Shown: positions 40,483 through 50,068, counted from the first letter of the stretch. The stretch is 64,000 bases of DNA from Bacillus sp. DNRA2 (GCF_012843265.1 NZ_JABAIT010000019.1:1-64000); one strand, 5' to 3'. Made by a program: numbers and translations. The notes: a model not told the origin generated them from the letters alone.

Positions 40483-42516
40483 GTGAAAAAAATAAGTATC
40501 ATCGGAATCGTAGGCTTAATTTTTCTACTATTACTCACAAGCTGTAACAAAGAACCAAGCCCTGAAGACCAATTTTCAAAATACATAAAGCTATGGAATG
40601 GGCAAAAGTTTTCTCAGATGTATGATTACTTGTCTACTGATGCAAAAAAATCGATTACCAAAGAAGAATTCGTCAACCGTTATGAAAAAATATTCAGCGA
40701 TTTGGAAATTACTAAGCTCGATGTGAAGTCAGCTAAAACGGACCAAGACAAAAAGACAAAAGAAGCAACCTTCAAGCAACCGTTCACGGTAAAAATGGAG
40801 ACCGTTGCCGGCCCAATAAAGTTTAATCAGACTGCCAAGCTGATTAAAGAGAAACGAAATGATAAAGAAAATTGGTATATCGATTGGAACACAGGCTACA
40901 TATTTCCTGAACTAAAAGCTGACGATAAAATCAGCTTCAAGACAACACCTGCAGTACGCGGCGAGATCCTGGATCGGAACGGGGATCCCATGGCGATAAA
41001 CGGCACGGCATTTCAAATTGGGGTTGTTCCTGAAAAAATGGGAGCACAACCAGAACAAGTCGTCAGCCAATTGGCTGAACTGCTCCAAATTAAACCTGAA
41101 CGTATCCAAAAAGCGCTTGATGCAAAGTGGGTAAAACCGAGTTTCTTCGTTCCGGTCGCAACGATTTCTGCTGAAGAAACGGACCTCCTCGAAAAACTGT
41201 ATCAATTATCGGGTGTGGATAAACAAAATACCGAAGCAAGAATCTATCCTTTTAAAGAAGCTAGCGCCCATTTGATCGGGTATACTGGTCCAATCACTCA
41301 AGAAGAGCTTGATAAGTTAGCTTCAGAAGGCTACTCATCATCTGATGTGATCGGTAAAAGAGGACTGGAGCAAGTTCTTGATAAAAAATTAAAAGGAAAA
41401 AATGGCGAAAAGATTTTTATCAAAAAAGCAGATGGCAAAGAAGTATTGCTAGCAAATAAGCCTGTTCAAAATGGTGAAAATATTACGTTGACGATCGACG
41501 CAACCCTGCAGCAACAAATTTTCACACAGTTGGCAGGCGAAGCGGGAGCATCGGCTGCGCTTGACCCGACAACAGGTGAAACCTTAGCGTTAGTAAGCAG
41601 CCCGAGCTTTGACCCGAATCAAATGGCAATCGGAATGTCCGAGGCGGAGCTGGATTCGCTCCAGAACAATCCACAAAAGCCGCTACTTAACCGATTCAAA
41701 AGCACTTATGCACCAGGCTCAGTGCTCAAACCGATTACAGCTGCGATTGGCTTGTCGGCAGGAACGCTCACTCCGGACACGACAATCAATGTCAGTGGGC
41801 TAACTTGGAAAAAAGACCAATCATGGGGCAATTATGTTGTTACACGAGTAAAAGACCCCAACGCTCCTGTAAATTTGGAAAAGGCTCTATTATATTCAGA
41901 CAACATTTATTTCGCCCAAGCTGCACTTTCATTGGGTAAAGACAAATTTTCGCAAGGATTAAAACAATTCGGATTTGAAGAGGAGCTACCATACTTATAT
42001 CCGCTTGAATCCTCTAAAATGGGAAAAATGGATAGCGATATAGAACTGGCTGATTCGGGCTATGGACAGGGTAAGATTGAGGTCAATGTTCTGCATATGG
42101 CAACAAGCTATACTCCGTTTCTGAATAACGGAAATATCATCAAGCCGATTTTAACGTCAGAAGAAAACAAACGCGAGGTTTGGAAAAAAGAGGTTGTAAG
42201 TAGTTCAAATGCAAATACCTTATCAGCTAATCTGCTAAATGTCGTTGAAAATCCGCAAGGCACAGCCCATTCAGGAAAAATTAACGGGATGACGATTGCC
42301 GGAAAGACGGGAACTGCTGAGTTAAAATTAAAACAAGATGAAAAAGGTGCTGAACTCGGCTGGTATGTAGCATACAGAACCGATGCACCGCAACTATTGA
42401 TTGCGATGATGATTGAAAATGTTCAAGAACGAGGCGGCTCGAAAATTCCAGTCGAAAAAGTGAAAAATGTATTCGGCCAATATGGACAGGGAGATTCAGC
42501 AATTCCTGCTCAGTAA
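40483..42516 (+). CDS. Penicillin-binding transpeptidase lipoprotein, MecA/PbpC-like
   Basis: A 677-residue class B penicillin-binding protein. The start is GTG 40483, preceded by AAAGGAG, giving a signal peptide with lipobox LLTSC. An NTF2-like MecA N-terminal domain follows (residues 25-140), then the PBP dimerisation domain and a transpeptidase domain with SVLK (S413), SDN (S472) and KTGT (608-611). It would cross-link peptidoglycan outside the membrane, like Bacillus PBP3 (PbpC). MecA-type PBPs can have low beta-lactam affinity, but this cannot be read from sequence. A longer in-frame reading upstream belongs to the split membrane gene. Confidence 0.88.
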   Translation: MKKISIIGIVGLIFLLLLTSCNKEPSPEDQFSKYIKLWNGQKFSQMYDYLSTDAKKSITKEEFVNRYEKIFSDLEITKLDVKSAKTDQDKKTKEATFKQPFTVKMETVAGPIKFNQTAKLIKEKRNDKENWYIDWNTGYIFPELKADDKISFKTTPAVRGEILDRNGDPMAINGTAFQIGVVPEKMGAQPEQVVSQLAELLQIKPERIQKALDAKWVKPSFFVPVATISAEETDLLEKLYQLSGVDKQNTEARIYPFKEASAHLIGYTGPITQEELDKLASEGYSSSDVIGKRGLEQVLDKKLKGKNGEKIFIKKADGKEVLLANKPVQNGENITLTIDATLQQQIFTQLAGEAGASAALDPTTGETLALVSSPSFDPNQMAIGMSEAELDSLQNNPQKPLLNRFKSTYAPGSVLKPITAAIGLSAGTLTPDTTINVSGLTWKKDQSWGNYVVTRVKDPNAPVNLEKALLYSDNIYFAQAALSLGKDKFSQGLKQFGFEEELPYLYPLESSKMGKMDSDIELADSGYGQGKIEVNVLHMATSYTPFLNNGNIIKPILTSEENKREVWKKEVVSSSNANTLSANLLNVVENPQGTAHSGKINGMTIAGKTGTAELKLKQDEKGAELGWYVAYRTDAPQLLIAMMIENVQERGGSKIPVEKVKNVFGQYGQGDSAIPAQ

Positions 42517-42604
42517 GATATTCAATCGAGTTAGCGAAAATTGCCACAAAAAAACCGCGATAGACGATTTAATTGAAGCGGAAATTTCGTTATAATGTTG
42601 AATC

Positions 42605-42775
42605 AAAGGGGGTGCTTAACAGATGGAGAATCATTTTAGATTGTCTGGTACTTCTTCCACTCATGCAAAGCCTATTATTGGAAAGGCGATACTTTGCATG
42701 GGGCGAAACATTTAACGATATCGCTGAACAGGCTTTTCTAATAATTAGGCTTTGCACCTTATTTTTTTCAAAATC
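42605..42775 (+). other. Structured leader, possible attenuator, upstream of the CD3324-type gene
   Basis: Nested pairs enclose this region: AAGGGGGTGC near 42606 with GCACCTT near 42757; GCAAAGCCTATTATT near 42666 with AATAATTAGGCTTTGC near 42741; and GCGATA with TATCGC inside. The outer pair is followed by ATTTTTTTC, so the whole could end as a terminator just before the ribosome site of the next gene. I do not recognise the RNA class. A 30-codon frame with a good ribosome site starts inside it (42623) and could be a leader peptide. Confidence 0.5.
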
Positions 42776-42795
42776 AAAATAAGGGGCGGGCAAAT

Positions 42796-43065
42796 TTGAA
42801 ATATATGAACGCAAGTAAAGTTTTACCTGAAAAGCTCATTATCGAAATCCAAAAGTATATTCAAGGGGAGACTCTCTATATCCCTAAACAGGAAAAGAAG
42901 TATCGGAAATGGGGAACATCAAGTGGAGGAAGACACTTGCTTGACCAACGTAATGCCGCCATCAGACAATCCTTTATTAGTGGCAGCAGTATCCAACAGT
43001 TGGCTGAGGAATATTATCTTTCAACTGAAACGATAAAGAAAATCGTTTATTCAAATAAAAAGTAA
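42796..43065 (+). CDS. CD3324-type small DNA-binding-like protein
   Basis: An 89-residue basic protein of the CD3324/Mor-like family found across Bacillota: opening KYMNASKVLPEKLIIEIQKY, central GRHLLDQRNAAIRQSF and a C-terminal helix-turn-helix-like SSIQQLAEEYYLSTETIKKIV. The start is TTG 42796 after AAGGGGCGG. Family members are likely transcriptional regulators. It follows the structured leader and is closed by a terminator. Confidence 0.82.
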   Translation: MKYMNASKVLPEKLIIEIQKYIQGETLYIPKQEKKYRKWGTSSGGRHLLDQRNAAIRQSFISGSSIQQLAEEYYLSTETIKKIVYSNKK

Positions 43066-43070
43066 GCAGA

Positions 43071-43107
43071 CAGCACTGGTGAAAGCTCTTCATCAGTGCT
43101 GATTTTA
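43071..43107 (+). terminator. Rho-independent terminator
   Basis: CAGCACTG (43071-43078) pairs with CAGTGCTG (43094-43101), followed by ATTTT. It ends the CD3324-type transcript. Confidence 0.8.
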
Positions 43108-43113
43108 TGTAAA

Positions 43114-43296
43114 GGCTGTGTTAAAGCTTAGTGTTGATTTTTCTCAAGTTGATTGGAGCGGAAGGCACGAAGACTCCTGCGGGAGTAGCTTGTATGGGAG
43201 ACCCCGCAGGCGCGAATGCGCCGAGGAGGCTCCCAACTAGCCCCGCGGAAAGCGAAGTGCCTGCAGCGGAAATCAACATTCATGTTTAACACAGCC
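43114..43296. mobile_element. GC-rich miniature inverted-repeat element
   Basis: The 183-base element starts GGCTGTGTTAAA (43114) and ends TTTAACACAGCC (43285-43296), perfect 12-base terminal inverted repeats, extended inward by TGTTGATTT/AAATCAACA. The inside is strikingly GC-rich (GACTCCTGCGGGAG, CCCCGCAGG, GAGGAGGCTCCC, CCCCGCGGAAAGCG) and folds into a complex structure. The interior matches a repeat that is very common in Bacillaceae genomes. It carries no gene. It is the main content of the 334-base gap between the CD3324-type and FusB-like genes; a remnant of one end is at 34672. Confidence 0.85.
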
Positions 43297-43399
43297 TATG
43301 TAAAAAACATTTCTAAGTTATTTTCTCCATTTTAGAAGTTAGCTGCAGTAGTTAAGATATATAAATAGGAATCGAAGAACAAAATGAATGGAGATTTAC

Positions 43400-44056
43400 A
43401 TGATGAACGAGAGCTTTATTAAAAATGAACAGTTTAATTTTATAAAAAAGCAGATAGATTTAATTAAGGACAGCAAAAAAAAGAATGTACCCACAAACGT
43501 TTTGACTGCTGTAATCGACTTAGCTACCACCAAAGTTTTCGACTTATTTCCAACACTTACAGCAACACAACAACAATTATTGGACGTTTCCGGACTGAAA
43601 ACAGATAAAGACTATGAGCAATATATCCAACAACTTTCGGATTACCTGCTACCTTTTCCAACGATAACAGAGCAGCAACTGAAGAAAATGGTTCCGAAAA
43701 ATAAAAAATTAAAGCTGCCTGATTTAACAAAAATTGACCATCACCAGTTGACGTACTTAAGTTGGAATGATCTGAGATCTAATAAAAAATATATCGCATA
43801 CGAACTAGAGGGAAAAATGGTTTGTATTGAATGTGAATTTTCATCAACCAGCAAAAAGAACCTTTGTTCTATCTGTAATAGTTTTGGTGATGTTGTCTAT
43901 TTTTCCACTGTAACAAAAGCGAAAAAGCTGAAGAATCCCGATTATTTCAGAGCCATCGGTAATCTTATTTGTGCTGACAGTAGTGAATGTAACAAAAAAA
44001 TCACCAATGTTGAGTATTTAACAAACTTCCTAAAAGACTCGCTAGGAATATCATAA
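43400..44056 (+). CDS. FusB-family elongation factor G-binding protein
   Basis: A 218-residue FusB/FusC-type protein: a helical N-terminal domain and a C-terminal treble-clef zinc finger with CIEC, CSIC and a later CADSSEC region. FusB proteins bind EF-G and free it from the ribosome in the presence of fusidic acid; many chromosomal Bacillota homologues exist without proven resistance. The ATG at 43400 follows GGAG by six bases; ATG 43403 and 43388 are alternatives. Confidence 0.85.
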   Translation: MMNESFIKNEQFNFIKKQIDLIKDSKKKNVPTNVLTAVIDLATTKVFDLFPTLTATQQQLLDVSGLKTDKDYEQYIQQLSDYLLPFPTITEQQLKKMVPKNKKLKLPDLTKIDHHQLTYLSWNDLRSNKKYIAYELEGKMVCIECEFSSTSKKNLCSICNSFGDVVYFSTVTKAKKLKNPDYFRAIGNLICADSSECNKKITNVEYLTNFLKDSLGIS

Positions 44057-44177
44057 ATTTTAATAATTCCGCGAAATCAATGTCAGATTTTACATTTCAT
44101 GATAATTCTGCAATAGTAATTTATAAGAGTTATTTTTGAATAATGTTGAAATGATGATTGATTGGGGGAATAACGAT

Positions 44178-45011
44178 TTGCTAACAATTCACGAATTAAA
44201 TGATATTAAGGAACTCCAAGAGATTTGCGAGAATGCTGGGGGATTTCAGCTTAAGTTGAATTTTGATATGCTGGAAAACCGAGTGGGTGATCGCAAGGAG
44301 GATTTTTTTCATTATGATCTAGATTCTGGCAAACTAGTCGGCTTTTTAGGTAGCTATGGATTTGGCAGTAAGATTGAACTTTGTGGGATGGTGCATCCTG
44401 AGTACCGTCGCCAAGGAATCTTTACTAATTTGCTTAATTCGGCAATAAATGAAGCGAAGAAGCACCATGTTTCTACCATTTTGCTCAACGCACCAACCGA
44501 TTCACAAACGGCAAAAGCATTTTTACAATCGATTCCTTGTACATTTTCGGTTGCAGAGTATCAAATGCAATGGCAGCCAACCGAATTGACACCCGATACC
44601 ACCGTTTTGATCAGACCTTCAGTTTCACAGGACGATTGGGAGGCAGAAGTTCAGCTTGGTATCACTGCTTTTGGCGAGAGTGAGGCGGATGCCAGGGTGT
44701 TTCAGGAAATGATTAGTAAAGAAAGTAGTGACCAAAGATACATCATTGAAGAAGACGGGAAAATTGTCGGGAAAATGCGTGTGTCTGAAATGAATGGAGA
44801 AACGTGGATTTTTGGTTTTGCTGTTTTCCCAGAACTACAGGGCAAGGGGATTGGCCGCAAAGCGTTAACCAATGTGGTAATCACAGAAAGTCAAAAGGGG
44901 TTGCCAATTTTCCTTGAGGTGGAAGCAAAAAATATCCATGCCCTTAAACTTTATGAATCTTGTGGCTTTAAATCCTACCATTCGCAGGACTATTATCTGT
45001 ATCAAGATTAA
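44178..45011 (+). CDS. Tandem GNAT acetyltransferase
   Basis: A 277-residue protein with two GNAT domains. The first has the acetyl-CoA loop HPEYRRQGIFTNLL near residue 75; the second has FPELQGKGIGRKAL near 215 and the C-terminal LEVEAKNIHALKLYESCGF. The start is TTG 44178 behind GGGGGAA, consistent with an opening MLTIHELNDI; longer in-frame readings have no ribosome site. Tandem GNATs typically acetylate small molecules or antibiotics; the substrate is unknown. Confidence 0.83.
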   Translation: MLTIHELNDIKELQEICENAGGFQLKLNFDMLENRVGDRKEDFFHYDLDSGKLVGFLGSYGFGSKIELCGMVHPEYRRQGIFTNLLNSAINEAKKHHVSTILLNAPTDSQTAKAFLQSIPCTFSVAEYQMQWQPTELTPDTTVLIRPSVSQDDWEAEVQLGITAFGESEADARVFQEMISKESSDQRYIIEEDGKIVGKMRVSEMNGETWIFGFAVFPELQGKGIGRKALTNVVITESQKGLPIFLEVEAKNIHALKLYESCGFKSYHSQDYYLYQD

Positions 45012-45065
45012 TGAGCTATCGTCATAAATATACATTCTAATCGGTATAAAAAGGTGGAGGATCCG

Positions 45066-46592
45066 ATGGAAAAGTATGATTTTATTATCATTGGCGCAGG
45101 AATGGGTGGTCTAAGTGTTGCAAACTTTCTAGCTAAATATCATAAGAAAGTATTAGTTTTAGAAAAGCATAATATTCCAGGGGGACTAGTGACATCGTTT
45201 GCGAGAAAAGGGGTTCATTTTGATTTGGGGATCCATGGTCTTTATGAATTAAAAGAAAAACAAACGATTCCCCAGTTTATGGAGTTTTGGGGTGCGCCAC
45301 CGATTGAGACAATTTCATGCCGAGGCGATATGACTTGCTTTATTGATGGACAAAAGCATGTATTCAGACATGGCAGAATCAAGGAAGATTTTATCCGAGA
45401 ATTTCCAGAAAATGAAGCTGATATAGAGAGGCTTTTTCAGATTATCGAAAAAATTAATGCAGAAATGTTTTCGGGAACGGAAGCACCCGAGCCACCGTAT
45501 GATATGAATTTGCTCGAGCTGATTCGTTTTGGTCTAAAATCAAGAAGGCGAATGCCGACATTCATGAAATATGGAAATAAAGATGCCAAAAAAATCCTCG
45601 ACAAACTTACCGACTCCGACGAATTAAAATCAGTGATATATTCCTATTGTCCGTACCCGATGGTGTTTATGGCGTTTGCCTATCAGTGGGGGGTATTCAG
45701 TAACAATGAATATCCAAAAGCAGGGATGCAGGCAATCCCTACTGCTGCAGTTACAAGCCTGAAACAAATGGGTGGCGAACTTCATCTGAATGCGGAAGTT
45801 GCCGAAATTCTTGTTAAGGATGGCAGCGCCTATGGAGTCAGAACAAAAGCAGGCAAAGAATATTATGGAAAAGTCATTAGTAATGCATCGCCACAGTATA
45901 CCTATAACTGGATCGAGTCAGAAGAAGAAAGTGTAAAAAAAATGCAGCACGCCCTCGAGGCAAAAAAGATTTTTCCTTCTGTATGTGCGCTATTTATCGC
46001 AGTGGATGACGCTCGTTATGATTTTGGCAATGTCGAATGTATTAGCATTGCTGGAAGTAAGGATTATCAGAAGCAGCCGGAAGAATATTCGGAAGAAACA
46101 GCTCCGATTGTCATCAACATTTATCCAAAGCGGGACGGAGATCGGTATCGACCACTTGTGGCATTAATCCCACTTACATACAACTATGGCGATGACTGGA
46201 AAACAGACGTAGGTCCGAAGCGTAGTGATGATTATTTGGCATTGAAGAAAAGAGTGGAGATGACAGTGCTAAATAGAATCATCAATCATTTAGGAAATGA
46301 ATTTGCGAAAGCAGTTGTCTTTAATGAATTATCTACTCCACTGACATACGAGAGATATACGAATAATTATCATGGTTCCTTCATGGGATGGTCCGTCGAA
46401 GAAAAGGAGTACGGAAAGTACTTAAAACAAAGAACAGATATAAAAAACTTATTTTTGGTGGGGCAATGGGTATTTCCTGGTTTTGGTGTTGCTGGAGTGA
46501 TGGCCAGTGGCTATTATCTTGCAAAAGAAATATTGAAAGATGAAGGAATCGATTTGAAGCAGGAATTTACTGAGTTTTTTCATACAGCTTAA
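45066..46592 (+). CDS. FAD-dependent oxidoreductase, phytoene-desaturase/carotenoid-isomerase-like
   Basis: A 508-residue protein with the N-terminal FAD-binding Rossmann motif IIIGAGMGGLSVANFLA, the GGLVTSF segment typical of CrtI-like enzymes, and a C-terminal second FAD motif (NLFLVGQWVFPGFGVAGVM). Relatives act on carotenoids or other polyprenyl/retinol-like substrates. No other carotenoid genes are nearby, so the substrate is open. AGGTGGAGG precedes the ATG at 45066. Confidence 0.83.
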   Translation: MEKYDFIIIGAGMGGLSVANFLAKYHKKVLVLEKHNIPGGLVTSFARKGVHFDLGIHGLYELKEKQTIPQFMEFWGAPPIETISCRGDMTCFIDGQKHVFRHGRIKEDFIREFPENEADIERLFQIIEKINAEMFSGTEAPEPPYDMNLLELIRFGLKSRRRMPTFMKYGNKDAKKILDKLTDSDELKSVIYSYCPYPMVFMAFAYQWGVFSNNEYPKAGMQAIPTAAVTSLKQMGGELHLNAEVAEILVKDGSAYGVRTKAGKEYYGKVISNASPQYTYNWIESEEESVKKMQHALEAKKIFPSVCALFIAVDDARYDFGNVECISIAGSKDYQKQPEEYSEETAPIVINIYPKRDGDRYRPLVALIPLTYNYGDDWKTDVGPKRSDDYLALKKRVEMTVLNRIINHLGNEFAKAVVFNELSTPLTYERYTNNYHGSFMGWSVEEKEYGKYLKQRTDIKNLFLVGQWVFPGFGVAGVMASGYYLAKEILKDEGIDLKQEFTEFFHTA

Positions 46593-46620
46593 CATGAGGA
46601 AAAAGATGCAAGAAAATCTA

Positions 46621-46656
46621 AAGGTGATACTTCAAAAATGAAGGTCGCCTTTTTTA
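46621..46656 (+). terminator. Rho-independent terminator
   Basis: AAGGTGATACTTC (46621-46633) pairs with GAAGGTCGCCTT (46640-46651), with G-T pairs and one bulge, followed by TTTTAT. It ends the oxidoreductase transcript. Confidence 0.7.
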
Positions 46657-46746
46657 TGCTTTTTATACTAAAGCACAGCCGGAATCTCTTAACTATCATA
46701 CTTATATTAGTGAACAAAAATAATAGGAAAGGAAGTATGATAGTTA

Positions 46747-48021
46747 TTGAATATTAGAGTAACTCCTAATAATGCCGCGCAAGATGAACCTAGTGTGGCC
46801 GTTAATTTGCAAAATCCAAATACCATTATCGCAACTGCAAATGACTTTCGACTAGGTCCTAGCCGGACAGGATTGTACCGTTCTACAGACAAGGGGAAAA
46901 CATGGACAAACACTATTCTACCACTACCAGCAGGATTCACTGAAGGTGCAGATGGTGTTGTGAACTATGGAGGTGACAATTTCTTTCTAGTATCAGGTGT
47001 TGTTTTTAATAGAGACGCTGCTGGTAATGGCATTGACACAACGACTGTGGTCTACCGATCTACAAATAATGGACAAACCTTCTCTGCACCAATTATCGTA
47101 AATCGAGGAGCAGGCGCTGCTGAAATTAACGATAAAAACTGGTCAGCTATTGATATTTCCAGAAAGAGTCGCTTTAGAGGTCGAGCCTATATTAGTTACA
47201 CTCAATTTACGGCAAATGGTTCGCAAATTTTGTTTCAAAACTCGACAAATGGTGGAGTAACTTGGTCGGCACCAATCCCAATCAGTGCTGTAACAGCTGG
47301 TAATACCTTCGTTCAGGGCTCTAATCTCCAAGTGGGTCCAAGAGGTGAAGTCTATGTCGCTTGGCTTGAACGTCAACAATTCAATAACGGCAATGTAGCA
47401 TTCTTTAGAATTCGACGTTCTAATGACGGTGGAGTGACATTTGGTCCAATTGTTACCGTCAGTCAATTTGCTGCAACTCCTTTTACCTTAAACGCTAATG
47501 TCCCCACTTGGCAATTCAGAGCCTCTAGCAATGCTTACCTTGCTGTAGATACCTCTAAAGGTCGTTTCAAAGGTCGGGTATATGCTGTGTGGCAGGATTA
47601 TTCAACAGGTAACTCTCATATTCTCGCCTCCCATTCCGATAACGGGGTAAATTGGACAACCCCTGTAAGAGTAGATAGTAGAAATCCAGAAAACACACAA
47701 AACTTTTGGCCGTTTCCAGTTGTTACCCTTTCGAAAGGAACAGTGAAAGTCATTTACTATTCAAATAGGGTCGCTGGAACCAATCTATTGGATGTTTTCG
47801 TATCAGAGTCATCAAACGGTGGCAAATCATTCCGTAACAACAAACGAATTACAACCCAATCCTCTAATCCAGGAAACACACAATTTATGGGTGACTACAT
47901 TTTTGCCGCAATTAACCCTTCAGAGGGACTAGTAGCTGTTTGGACTGATTTTAGAACTGGAAACCAAGATATTTTCATCGAAGTGCAGTCTTCACGAAAG
48001 CGTAAAGGTCCAAAACATTAG
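46747..48021 (+). CDS. Asp-box (BNR) six-bladed beta-propeller protein
   Basis: A 424-residue protein with six Asp-box motifs spaced along its length: STDKGKTW, STNNGQTF, STNGGVTW, SNDGGVTF, SDNGVNW and SSNGGKSF. Six boxes fit a six-bladed propeller as in sialidases. No signal peptide is visible: it starts NIRVTPNNAAQDEPS. The start TTG 46747 follows AGGAAAGG. Catalytic sialidase residues (arginine triad, Tyr-Glu pair) are not obvious, so a binding role, perhaps on spores, is as likely as glycoside hydrolysis. Composition is rich in Asn, Thr and Ser, like surface proteins. Confidence 0.75.
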   Translation: MNIRVTPNNAAQDEPSVAVNLQNPNTIIATANDFRLGPSRTGLYRSTDKGKTWTNTILPLPAGFTEGADGVVNYGGDNFFLVSGVVFNRDAAGNGIDTTTVVYRSTNNGQTFSAPIIVNRGAGAAEINDKNWSAIDISRKSRFRGRAYISYTQFTANGSQILFQNSTNGGVTWSAPIPISAVTAGNTFVQGSNLQVGPRGEVYVAWLERQQFNNGNVAFFRIRRSNDGGVTFGPIVTVSQFAATPFTLNANVPTWQFRASSNAYLAVDTSKGRFKGRVYAVWQDYSTGNSHILASHSDNGVNWTTPVRVDSRNPENTQNFWPFPVVTLSKGTVKVIYYSNRVAGTNLLDVFVSESSNGGKSFRNNKRITTQSSNPGNTQFMGDYIFAAINPSEGLVAVWTDFRTGNQDIFIEVQSSRKRKGPKH

Positions 48022-48047
48022 TGTGTTTTAAATTACAGTCAACAACT

Positions 48048-48077
48048 GTCTCATCTCAAAAAGGATGGGACTTTTTA
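48048..48077 (+). terminator. Rho-independent terminator
   Basis: GTCTCATC (48048-48055) pairs with GATGGGAC (48064-48071) through one G-T pair, followed by TTTTTAG. Confidence 0.75.
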
Positions 48078-48191
48078 GTGTTTTGATATTTTTTTAAAAA
48101 TCAAACACGACTGAAAAGCAAAAGTTTAACTAATTTTTTTGTACTTTGTCCATCATGCCCCATCATAAAATGAACCAAAGGGGGAGATGAG

Positions 48192-49991
48192 TTGCAGCGT
48201 AATCAATACATAGACGGGCTAGATGGCCTTCGAACTCTTGCTGTAGCAGTGGTGATACTTTATCATCTTAATTACGCTTGGGCACCCGGTGGATTATTGG
48301 GTGTGGGAATCTTCTTTGTACTATCTGGATATTTAATAACCGGGATTTTGCTGCGACAATGGGAACAGCATCAACGCTTGGATTTTAAGGATTTTTGGAT
48401 TCGCCGAGCAAAGCGACTCTTGCCGGCTTTATTTACGATGCTGATTGCGGTGATTGTTTGGTCTTATTTAAAAAATCAACAGCAACTTCCCGTCATCCGT
48501 GCGGACAGTCTGGCTGCAGTCTTATATGTTAGCAATTGGTGGTATATTTTTCACGATGTTTCATATTTTCAAAGCTTTGGCCCGCCCTCACCGTTTGAGC
48601 ATTTATGGTCCTTAGCCGTAGAAGAGCAATTTTATTTATTATTTCCATTGCTGCTGTGGCTCGGATTGCGCTGGAAATCGAATTCCAAATGGCTGTTAGG
48701 ATTTTCATTAATCTTAGCCATTGTGTCAGCCTGTCTGATGGCTTGGCTTTATAAACCAGGCGTAGACCCCAGTCGCGTTTATTTTGGGACTGATACGAGA
48801 GCGTTTGCTTTATTAATCGGTTGTGGCTTGGCATTTTTATATCCAAGTCATAAGCTTAAAGAGTCAATGTCTAAAAGAAACCAAATACTGTTGGATTGTC
48901 TAGGAACAGTCTGTTTAATTAGTTTGTTAGGTTTTATTTTTGGAATGAATGAGTATAACTCGTTTTTGTTTCGAGGTGGACTCGTCCTCATTTCGCTCAT
49001 CACGGCGATATTAATCGGGGTGATGGTTCAACCAACGAGCGTACTCGGGAAAATCTTCGCATGGAAGCCTTTGAAGTGGTTAGGAGAACGTTCATACGGC
49101 ATTTATCTGTGGCATTTTCCCGTTATTGTCCTAAGCAATCCGGTAAATTATGTAGATGGAATTCACTGGACGCGCTTGATTTTACAAGTATTAGTGACGA
49201 TTGGATTAGCAGCAATTTCGTATCGCTGGATTGAAAACCCGATTCGCCATGGTAAATTGTCTCGGCCGGTGATGGTAAAAAGCTCAGTTGCCATTTTAAT
49301 AGGTATTATCTTCTTGATGTTACCAATTCAAAAAACAGAACATGATTCAATTGCTGCCTTTAGTCCGACTAAGGAGGAAATCATAAAACCAATTCCGACA
49401 ACACCCGCTCCCAATGCTACAGCAAATACTGAACCAACAGCCGAACCAACACCCGAACCTCAAACCGAACAAACTACCCCCAATACAGATCCAACATCAA
49501 ATCCAGCACCTGAACAAACTCCAGCCGAAATTAAAGTAACCGCAATCGGAGATTCCGTGATGATCAATTTGGAACCTTATTTAAAACAGCTAATCCCTGG
49601 CATTATCGTTGACGGAAAAGTCGGCAGGCAACTGATACAAGCGATTCCGGAAGTTTCTGTGATGAAGTCAAATGGGAACCTTGGAAATGTAATTATCATT
49701 CAATTGGGTACCAATGGTCCGTTTACGATGGAGCAGTTGCAGTCCCTTTATCAAGCACTTGGTACTCCAAAACAGGTAATCTTTATCAACACACGAGTGC
49801 CAAGACCATGGGAGTCTGAGGTCAATCAAACACTCGCAAAATTTGTGTTTAGTACGCCGCAAACGAATCTGGTCGACTGGTACACACTCAGTGCCAACCA
49901 ACCGAGTTACTTTGCACCAGATGGTGTGCACCCCTCAACAACAGGTGCTCAGGTGCTGGCAAATGAGGTATTTGCAGTCATTGAAAAATAA
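48192..49991 (+). CDS. OatA-like acyltransferase 3 / SGNH peptidoglycan O-acetyltransferase
   Basis: A 599-residue membrane protein. Residues 1-380 form the acyltransferase-3 domain with ten or so helices (opening YIDGLDGLRTLAVAVVILYH, and FFVLSGYLIT). A Pro/Thr/Glu-rich linker follows near 400-440, then an extracellular SGNH hydrolase-like domain with GDSV, GTNG and the Asp-His pair in DGVHP. This layout is that of OatA, which O-acetylates peptidoglycan muramic acid and raises lysozyme resistance. The start is TTG behind GGGGGAGATG. A related role on wall polymers is possible. Confidence 0.9.
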   Translation: MQRNQYIDGLDGLRTLAVAVVILYHLNYAWAPGGLLGVGIFFVLSGYLITGILLRQWEQHQRLDFKDFWIRRAKRLLPALFTMLIAVIVWSYLKNQQQLPVIRADSLAAVLYVSNWWYIFHDVSYFQSFGPPSPFEHLWSLAVEEQFYLLFPLLLWLGLRWKSNSKWLLGFSLILAIVSACLMAWLYKPGVDPSRVYFGTDTRAFALLIGCGLAFLYPSHKLKESMSKRNQILLDCLGTVCLISLLGFIFGMNEYNSFLFRGGLVLISLITAILIGVMVQPTSVLGKIFAWKPLKWLGERSYGIYLWHFPVIVLSNPVNYVDGIHWTRLILQVLVTIGLAAISYRWIENPIRHGKLSRPVMVKSSVAILIGIIFLMLPIQKTEHDSIAAFSPTKEEIIKPIPTTPAPNATANTEPTAEPTPEPQTEQTTPNTDPTSNPAPEQTPAEIKVTAIGDSVMINLEPYLKQLIPGIIVDGKVGRQLIQAIPEVSVMKSNGNLGNVIIIQLGTNGPFTMEQLQSLYQALGTPKQVIFINTRVPRPWESEVNQTLAKFVFSTPQTNLVDWYTLSANQPSYFAPDGVHPSTTGAQVLANEVFAVIEK

Positions 49992-50038
49992 AGAGGAATT
50001 AGGGTTAGCTAAAATGAGCGGACCCTAATTCCTTTATT
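49988..50038. terminator. Rho-independent terminator
   Basis: The stem formed by AATAAAGAGGAATTAGGGT (from 49988) and ACCCTAATTCCTTTATT (50022-50038) begins inside the last codons of the acyltransferase gene. Confidence 0.8.
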
Positions 50039-50068
50039 GATTTTCGTGTAGGGAGGGTGAGACTTCAT

